Assembly (NCBI GenBank): GCA_031270875.1
Contig: JAISXC010000020.1
Location: 1 to 19,364 of the forward strand
DNA: 19,364 nt
Direction: 5' to 3'
From: Desulfovibrio sp.
GTDB lineage: Bacteria; Desulfobacterota; Desulfovibrionia; Desulfovibrionales; Desulfovibrionaceae
Positions 15,717-19,364 of the stretch are shown here, piece after piece (the stretch's first letter is position 1; every line of letters starts with the position of its first letter). The notes beneath the pieces were generated by a model. It had not been told where the DNA came from, ran no database searches, and saw nothing but the letters and a program-made list of their open reading frames with translations. Both the position numbers and the translations under genes were made by a program.

Positions 15717-15816
15717 AGATGCGCTTTTCACGGCGGGCAAAGCCCGCCTGGGCGCATCTCGCGGCAAGGAGTTGCTTGCAAATCCTTGTAGAGCATTTCA
15801 AGTGTGAAATGCTCTA
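15717..15816. repeat. Cluster of three palindromes (REP/BIME-like candidate)
   Basis: Three inverted repeats lie end to end in 100 bases. (a) AGATGCGC (15717-15724) pairs with GCGCATCT (15752-15759) and encloses a perfect GGCGGGC-AAA-GCCCGCC hairpin (15732-15748). (b) CAAGGA (15765-15770) pairs with TCCTTG (15783-15788). (c) TAGAGCATTTCA pairs perfectly with TGAAATGCTCTA around a four-base AGTG loop (15789-15816). None is followed by a T-run. The arrangement is typical of extragenic palindromic repeats that recur in a genome, but only one copy is in this window, so that is inference. Confidence 0.6.
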
Positions 15817-15847
15817 ACAGCAAAATTCCGTACATTATTTGTAAGCC

Positions 15848-15933
15848 GAGCGCCTTTGGTTTCCAGAATCCAAAATGGCGACTCAAAAAGCTCTTTCGTA
15901 AATCTCACCCGCTCACGCGCAAGGGCGTGGCGG
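15848..15933. repeat. Two further imperfect stem-loops upstream of the small OB-like gene
   Basis: GAGCGCC-TTTGG (15848-15859) pairs with CCAAA-AT-GGCG-A-CTC (15870-15884), with small bulges. CCGC-T-CACGC (15909-15918) pairs with GCGTG-GCGG (15925-15933) around a six-base loop. Together with the cluster at 15717-15816, almost the whole 330-base gap after RNase J can fold. Nothing coding is supported here. Confidence 0.4.
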
Positions 15934-15956
15934 ATTATGGGATACGTTGCTGATAC

Positions 15957-15985
15957 TTGCAAATTCTGAAAAAAGAGGCTATAGG
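15957..15985 (+). promoter_or_regulatory. Predicted promoter of the small OB-like protein gene
   Basis: TTGCAA (15957-15962), a 17-base spacer, and TATAGG (15980-15985). Transcription would start near 15992, about 25 bases before the ATG at 16017. This also argues against a start at 15957, where the open frame begins. Confidence 0.5.
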
Positions 15986-16016
15986 CCGAAAAACTGTTCA
16001 GGGGCAAGGCAGTGCG

Positions 16017-16277
16017 ATGAACACAGGTCCAATACGCGTCAGAGGTTATGTCGTTGCGATTCCGCGTTTGACGAATGCCCGTCAAGCACGCGTGGCCATT
16101 GTGCAGGACGATGTGGAATACCGCATTGTACCTCGCGGAGCCGGCGTCGACCTTGATGACGAGGTCAGCGTGCCGGTGGAAGTGACCGGACTGCATGAAG
16201 AATGCGATGGCGTGCATTACCTCACAGTGCGCAACTACAAGGTTCTTGAAGACGATTCCTGGCTTGAGGAAAAATAA
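16017..16277 (+). CDS. Small conserved-looking protein, OB-fold-like, function unknown
   Basis: An 86-residue acidic protein not assigned to a named family. The start is the ATG at 16017, with AAGG seven bases upstream and a promoter at 15957-15985. The sequence is almost all beta strand and turn: IRVRGYVVAI, ARVAIVQDDVEYRIVP, EVSVPVEVTGLHEE, HYLTVRNYKVLED. Strand order and length suggest an OB-like barrel, the fold often used to bind nucleic acid or act as a subunit. This is inferred from the pattern only. It has no signal peptide or membrane segment and ends in an acidic tail (DDSWLEEK). It faces gap in a convergent arrangement, with structured DNA between them. Confidence 0.78.
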   Translation: MNTGPIRVRGYVVAIPRLTNARQARVAIVQDDVEYRIVPRGAGVDLDDEVSVPVEVTGLHEECDGVHYLTVRNYKVLEDDSWLEEK

Positions 16278-16299
16278 ACGAACCGGACCCGTTATTTCG

Positions 16300-16403
16300 G
16301 CGGAGCCGCTGCCGGGGAATATGCGGCGGCCGGACCTGATCCGGCAGACGGCTCCGCTCTGACGGGCAACCTTTCCCGATTAGTTGGACCTGCCGGATTT
16401 TTT
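16300..16403 (+). terminator. Structured convergent region, probable terminator with alternative pairing
   Basis: Outer arms GCGGAGCCG (16300-16308) and CGGCTCCGC (16349-16357) enclose a hairpin GCCGGA-CCTGA-TCCGGC (16329-16345). A competing pairing uses ATCCGGCAG (16339-16347) with CTGCCGGAT (16390-16398), followed at once by a run of six T (16398-16403). The second form resembles an intrinsic terminator for plus-strand transcripts, though with a 42-base loop. The two forms share bases and cannot coexist. On the minus strand no T-run follows, so termination of gap is not explained. Confidence 0.45.
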
Positions 16404-16417
16404 CCCCTTTTTCGGGC

Positions 16418-17434
16418 TTATAGCCCTTTGTCCTGCATCAGACGGATGAGGTCGCAGACGCGGTTGGAATACCCCCATTCGTTGTCATACCAGGAAACCA
16501 CCTTGACCATCCGGCCGTCCTGCACCGTGGTATAGGGCGCCTCCAGAATGGAGGAAGCGGGATTTCCCTTGAAATCCATGGAAACCAGCGGCTTGTCGTT
16601 ATATTCCAGAATGCCCTTGAGGTAGCTTTCCGAAGCGGCCCTGAGTTTGCCGAGCAGGGTTTCGGTATCCGTTTCTTTTTCCAGGATGCCGGAAAAATCC
16701 ACCACGGACACCGTAGGCGTGGGAACGCGCAGGGAATAGCCGCTGAATTTGCCCTTGAGTTCCGGTATTACCTTTGCCACCGCTTGGGCCGCGCCCGTGG
16801 AGGTGGGGATGATGTTGCAGGCCGCGGCGCGCGCGCGGCGCGGATCCTTGTGGGCCATGTCCAGAATGCGCTGGTCGTTGGTGTAGGAGTGGATGGTGAC
16901 CATATTGCCTATTTGTATGCCGAATTCCCGCTGCAGCACCAGGGCCACAGGGGCAAGGCAGTTGGTGGTGCAAGAGGCGTTGGAGACGACGTGATGCTTT
17001 TCCGGGTCGTATTTGTCATGGTTGACCCCCATGACGATGGTGATGTCTTCTTCTTTGGCCGGCGCGGTGATGATGACCTTCCTCGCCCCGTTCTCCAGAT
17101 GCACGGCCGCCTGTTTGGCGCTGCGAAAAATGCCGGTACTCTCCACCACGACATCAATCCCGTACTCCCGCCAGGTGAGGTTGGCGGGATCGCGTTCCGC
17201 AAAGCAGTGTATTCTCCAGTCTCCCACGCTGACTTCCGTGCCGTCGACCCTGGCGTCCAGATAACCGCGACCGTACACGGAATCGTATTCCGCCAGATGA
17301 AAATTGGCCTCGGCGTCAAAAAGGTCATTGACAGCCGTCACCTGCACATAATCCCGAAAATTCCTGTGCAGTGCGCGGAAGACCTGACGGCCGATGCGTC
17401 CGAACCCGTTGATGGCGACATTGATTTTTTTCAT
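16418..17434 (-). CDS. gap: Glyceraldehyde-3-phosphate dehydrogenase, type I
   Basis: Phosphorylating, NAD-dependent step of glycolysis and gluconeogenesis. The 338-residue product has the dinucleotide fold NGFGRIGR (9-16), and Asp37 at the end of the second strand favours NAD over NADP. The active-site SNASCTTNC carries the catalytic Cys155, and His182 lies in HSYTNDQ. C-terminal [13 protein letters not shown] is typical. Length is normal. The ATG at 17434 has GGGAGA six bases upstream and follows the GAF gene by 12 bases, so gap appears to be the last gene of the rodA-bactofilin-GAF run rather than part of a glycolytic operon. Confidence 0.97.
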   Translation of the reverse strand: MKKINVAINGFGRIGRQVFRALHRNFRDYVQVTAVNDLFDAEANFHLAEYDSVYGRGYLDARVDGTEVSVGDWRIHCFAERDPANLTWREYGIDVVVESTGIFRSAKQAAVHLENGARKVIITAPAKEEDITIVMGVNHDKYDPEKHHVVSNASCTTNCLAPVALVLQREFGIQIGNMVTIHSYTNDQRILDMAHKDPRRARAAACNIIPTSTGAAQAVAKVIPELKGKFSGYSLRVPTPTVSVVDFSGILEKETDTETLLGKLRAASESYLKGILEYNDKPLVSMDFKGNPASSILEAPYTTVQDGRMVKVVSWYDNEWGYSNRVCDLIRLMQDKGL

Positions 17435-17446
17435 GATGCTCTCCCG

Positions 17447-18004
17447 CTAATCCTCGTAAACCGATTCATAGGCATGCTTTGCCATCAGTTCATAATTTTT
17501 GCGCAGTGCTTCGTGCAGACGCGCATTGGCAATGGCCACGGCGGAAATGGCCGCCACGGCTTCCATGAAGGCCTGCTCGTCCTCCGTGAAATCCTTTTCC
17601 ACGGAGGAATACACGCGGATAAGCCCTATGGCCTTGCCGTCGCCCATGAGAGGGGCGGAAAGCACCGAGACAAGTCCTTCGCTCCTGGCTGACTCGGGGT
17701 ACTGAAAACGCCCGTCCGCCGCGGCGTCTTTGAGATGGATGACCTTGCCCGCCAGCACTTCGCCGTCCATGCCGCTGCGTTTGATTTCCACCGGGCCCTT
17801 GCGCATGTACTTTTCGGAAAGGCCATAGGCCGCGCTGGGCAACAGAAAGCGCCCCGTGCTGTCGAGCAGGCGGATGGTGCTGGCCTTGCAGCCCAAGGCG
17901 GTGGCGGTCTGTTCCGTGATTTTATGCAAAACCTGTCCCGGTTCAAGGCTGGAGTTGATCACCAGCACCACGTCCCTGAGAGCGCGAAAAAAATCCTGTG
18001 CCAT
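17447..18004 (-). CDS. GAF-domain protein, probable small-molecule or redox sensor
   Basis: A 185-residue protein that is almost entirely one GAF domain (about 25-165): a helix VLHKITEQTATALGC, strand TIRLLDSTGRFLLPSAAYG, the middle VIHLKDAAADGRFQYPES, strand LSAPLMGDGKAIGLIRVYSS, and the final helix EDEQAFMEAVAAISAVAIANA. No kinase, cyclase, HTH or phosphodiesterase output domain is attached, so it must act through partners or by ligand binding. The ATG at 18004 has AAGGAGA four bases upstream; a longer frame to 18052 is less well supported. It sits 12 bases before gap, a placement that suggests metabolic sensing, but no ligand can be named. Cys54 in ALGCKAS is one visible redox candidate. 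Confidence 0.88.
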   Translation of the reverse strand: MAQDFFRALRDVVLVINSSLEPGQVLHKITEQTATALGCKASTIRLLDSTGRFLLPSAAYGLSEKYMRKGPVEIKRSGMDGEVLAGKVIHLKDAAADGRFQYPESARSEGLVSVLSAPLMGDGKAIGLIRVYSSVEKDFTEDEQAFMEAVAAISAVAIANARLHEALRKNYELMAKHAYESVYED

Positions 18005-18055
18005 ATTGTCTCCTTTTCCTGATTCATTGCCCGAATTCACAGCATAATGCAAGCC

Positions 18056-18421
18056 TCAGGCCTTTGATTCCCGCGCTGTTTTCGCGGCGTTTTTTTCCGG
18101 GGACTTCATCCGCACCTGTCCTTCAATAATGCCGCCTTCTTCGGTAAGAAGCGAAGGACTTTGGATGACCCCTTCCAGTATGCCCGTGGAATACACCACA
18201 ACCCGGCGTTTGGCCGTGACCTCGCCGCTGAAGCGGCCGGAGAGGAGCAGCTCCCCCACCTGCAACACGCCGTCAACGCTGGCGTCCTTGCCCACGTTCA
18301 GCGTGCCGTCGCTGACGATTTCGCCGGCGTATCTGCCTTCAATGCGCACGGTGCCCTTGAATGTAAGCTTGCCTTCATACACCGTATCGGAACCCAGGAA
18401 GGCGATCTCCTCTTTGCCCAT
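18056..18421 (-). CDS. Bactofilin (polymer-forming cytoskeletal protein)
   Basis: A 121-residue bactofilin (formerly CcmA/DUF583). Bactofilins are beta-helix proteins that polymerise without nucleotides and position cell-wall enzymes. The core shows the repeated strand pattern TVYEGKLTFKGTVRIEGRY, GEIVSDGTLNVGKDASV, GVLQVGELLLSGRFSGEVTA and GILEGVI. It ends in a charged disordered tail (MKSPEKNAAKTARESKA), as is common. The ATG at 18421 has AGGAGGT five bases upstream; the longer frame to 18487 overlaps rodA and has no such site. It lies 22 bases after the rodA stop, which fits a joint role in cell elongation or shape. Confidence 0.94.
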   Translation of the reverse strand: MGKEEIAFLGSDTVYEGKLTFKGTVRIEGRYAGEIVSDGTLNVGKDASVDGVLQVGELLLSGRFSGEVTAKRRVVVYSTGILEGVIQSPSLLTEEGGIIEGQVRMKSPEKNAAKTARESKA

Positions 18422-18443
18422 ATGACCTCCTGATGGATAAACC

Positions 18444-19364
18444 CTACCCCTTGAACATGAAACGCCGCATGGAAACATTGAGCACAATGCCTACAAGGGT
18501 GAAGTTGAGTACGGTGGCGCTGCCTCCGTAACTGATGAAGGGCAGGGGAATGCCCACCACCGGCATCAGCCCGATCACCATGGCAATGTTGATAAAAATC
18601 TGCCAGAAAAAATAAAAGAACACCCCCACCACAAGCAGGCTGCCGAAGCGATCCTTGGCCTGCGAGGCTGTGGAAAAAATTGCCAGCAAAAAAAGGCAGA
18701 ACAGCGTTATCAGCATGAGGCAGCCAGCAAATCCCCATTCCTCGCCGAACACGGCCACGGCGAAGTCGGAATGGCGTTCCGGCAGAAAGCGGAGCTGGCT
18801 TTGCGTGCCTTCCGTAAAGCCTTTGCCCCAAAGCTGGCCGGAGCCGATGGCAATGCGCGACTGAAGGATATGGTAGCCCGTGCCGCGCGGATCATTGCCC
18901 GGATTCAAAAAAGTCAGGATGCGTTGGCGCTGGTAGTCGTGCATGCCCGCGAACCACATCAATGCCGCCGCGCATGGCGCGAAAATCAGACAGGTTTTGA
19001 ACACATAGCCGCGCAGTCCGTGAAACAGTATCATGCCGGCCAGAATCAGCAATACCATCAGCGTGGTGCCGAGATCCGGCTGGAGAATGATAAGGGCGCA
19101 GGGAAGGATGACCACGACAATGACGCTGAGAAAATTTTTCCAGCCAAGGGGCTTTGCCTCGCGCGAGAGAATGCGGGCGGCTATCAGAAGCACGGCCAGC
19201 TTGGCCACTTCGGAGGGCTGGATGCTCATAAACCCCAAGGAAAGCCAGCGTTTCGCGCCATATATGGTTTTGCCGGCCACCGGCACCAGCAGAAGCAGTA
19301 TGAGCGAGATGAGAAAAAACGGCCAGGCCAGATTGCGCAGTCTGCGGTAATCAAAGCTCATGGC
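18444..19364 (-). CDS. rodA: Rod shape-determining protein RodA (5' end outside window)
   Basis: SEDS-family peptidoglycan glycosyltransferase of the elongasome, acting with a class B PBP. About 307 residues are visible and the frame is open to the right edge, so the N-terminus is cut only by the window; the ATG at 19361 is internal. RodA-type motifs are clear: GAKRWLSLGFMSIQPSEVAK, GTGYHILQSRIAIGSGQLWG, then FLPERHSDFAVAVFGEEWGF, and IPLPFISYGGSA near the end. The loop GTQSQLRFLPERHSDF favours RodA over FtsW. Multiple membrane segments are seen. It is followed after 22 bases by the bactofilin gene. Confidence 0.96.
   Translation of the reverse strand, partial: AMSFDYRRLRNLAWPFFLISLILLLLVPVAGKTIYGAKRWLSLGFMSIQPSEVAKLAVLLIAARILSREAKPLGWKNFLSVIVVVILPCALIILQPDLGTTLMVLLILAGMILFHGLRGYVFKTCLIFAPCAAALMWFAGMHDYQRQRILTFLNPGNDPRGTGYHILQSRIAIGSGQLWGKGFTEGTQSQLRFLPERHSDFAVAVFGEEWGFAGCLMLITLFCLFLLAIFSTASQAKDRFGSLLVVGVFFYFFWQIFINIAMVIGLMPVVGIPLPFISYGGSATVLNFTLVGIVLNVSMRRFMFKG

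Noticed and set aside
15798..16217. 139-codon minus-strand frame across the palindromic region
   Set aside because: Its first half is antisense to the small OB-like gene and its second half runs through stem-loops. One stretch (RFTKELFESPFWILETKG) looks protein-like, but no ribosome site or family supports it.
16784..17692. 302-codon plus-strand open frame
   Set aside because: It is fully antisense to gap and the GAF gene, both of which have complete family motifs and good ribosome sites. The translation is low-complexity and resembles no family.
1..19364. Mobile elements, CRISPR arrays, tRNA or rRNA genes
   Set aside because: No transposase or integrase motifs, no regularly spaced direct repeats, and no cloverleaf-like or rRNA-like sequence were seen in reading the window.

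Overview
The window is about 19.4 kb of compact bacterial chromosome with short gene gaps and moderately high GC. The gene content suggests a Gram-negative anaerobe of the Desulfovibrio/Bilophila type (Desulfovibrionaceae). It combines a TolC-type outer-membrane protein and SecDF-YajC with RNase J, a bactofilin, a CYTH-domain protein and a GAF protein beside gap. This assignment is inference from gene content, not a database match. No rRNA, tRNA, CRISPR array, insertion sequence or phage gene was seen.

Layout. (1) 1-3071, minus strand: yajC-secD-secF, the accessory part of the Sec translocon, with a good sigma70-type promoter upstream; secF runs off the left edge. (2) 3072-3465: the least explained stretch. 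It holds no confident gene, but a strong Shine-Dalgarno sequence leads into a very short reading frame, followed by an in-frame TGA and a hairpin. (3) 3466-4788, minus: an MFS transporter with its own promoter and probably a TTG start. (4) 4814-7172, minus: galU followed by an RsmB/RsmF-type rRNA m5C methyltransferase. (5) 7294-11626, minus: a tightly packed run of methyltransferase, single-pass membrane protein, radA, CYTH protein and clpS, with overlapping or abutting stop and start codons in its second half. (6) 11723-15685, plus: an alkaline-phosphatase-superfamily phosphodiesterase, a TolC-family protein and RNase J. (7) 15686-16016: a long intergenic region rich in palindromes, then 16017-16277, a small beta-rich (OB-like) protein with its own promoter. 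(8) 16278-16417: a structured convergent intergenic region. (9) 16418-19364, minus: rodA (cut by the right edge), bactofilin, GAF protein and gap.

How the genes fit together. Several blocks serve the envelope: protein export (SecDF-YajC), nucleotide-sugar supply (GalU), outer-membrane export (TolC-like) and cell-wall elongation and shape (RodA, bactofilin). Others serve information and quality control: the rRNA methyltransferase, RadA in recombination repair, ClpS in N-degron proteolysis and RNase J in RNA decay. Most genes are ordinary housekeeping genes. The best leads are in the non-coding DNA (3175-3465, 11723-11763, 15717-15934, 16300-16403) and in the few genes of unknown function.
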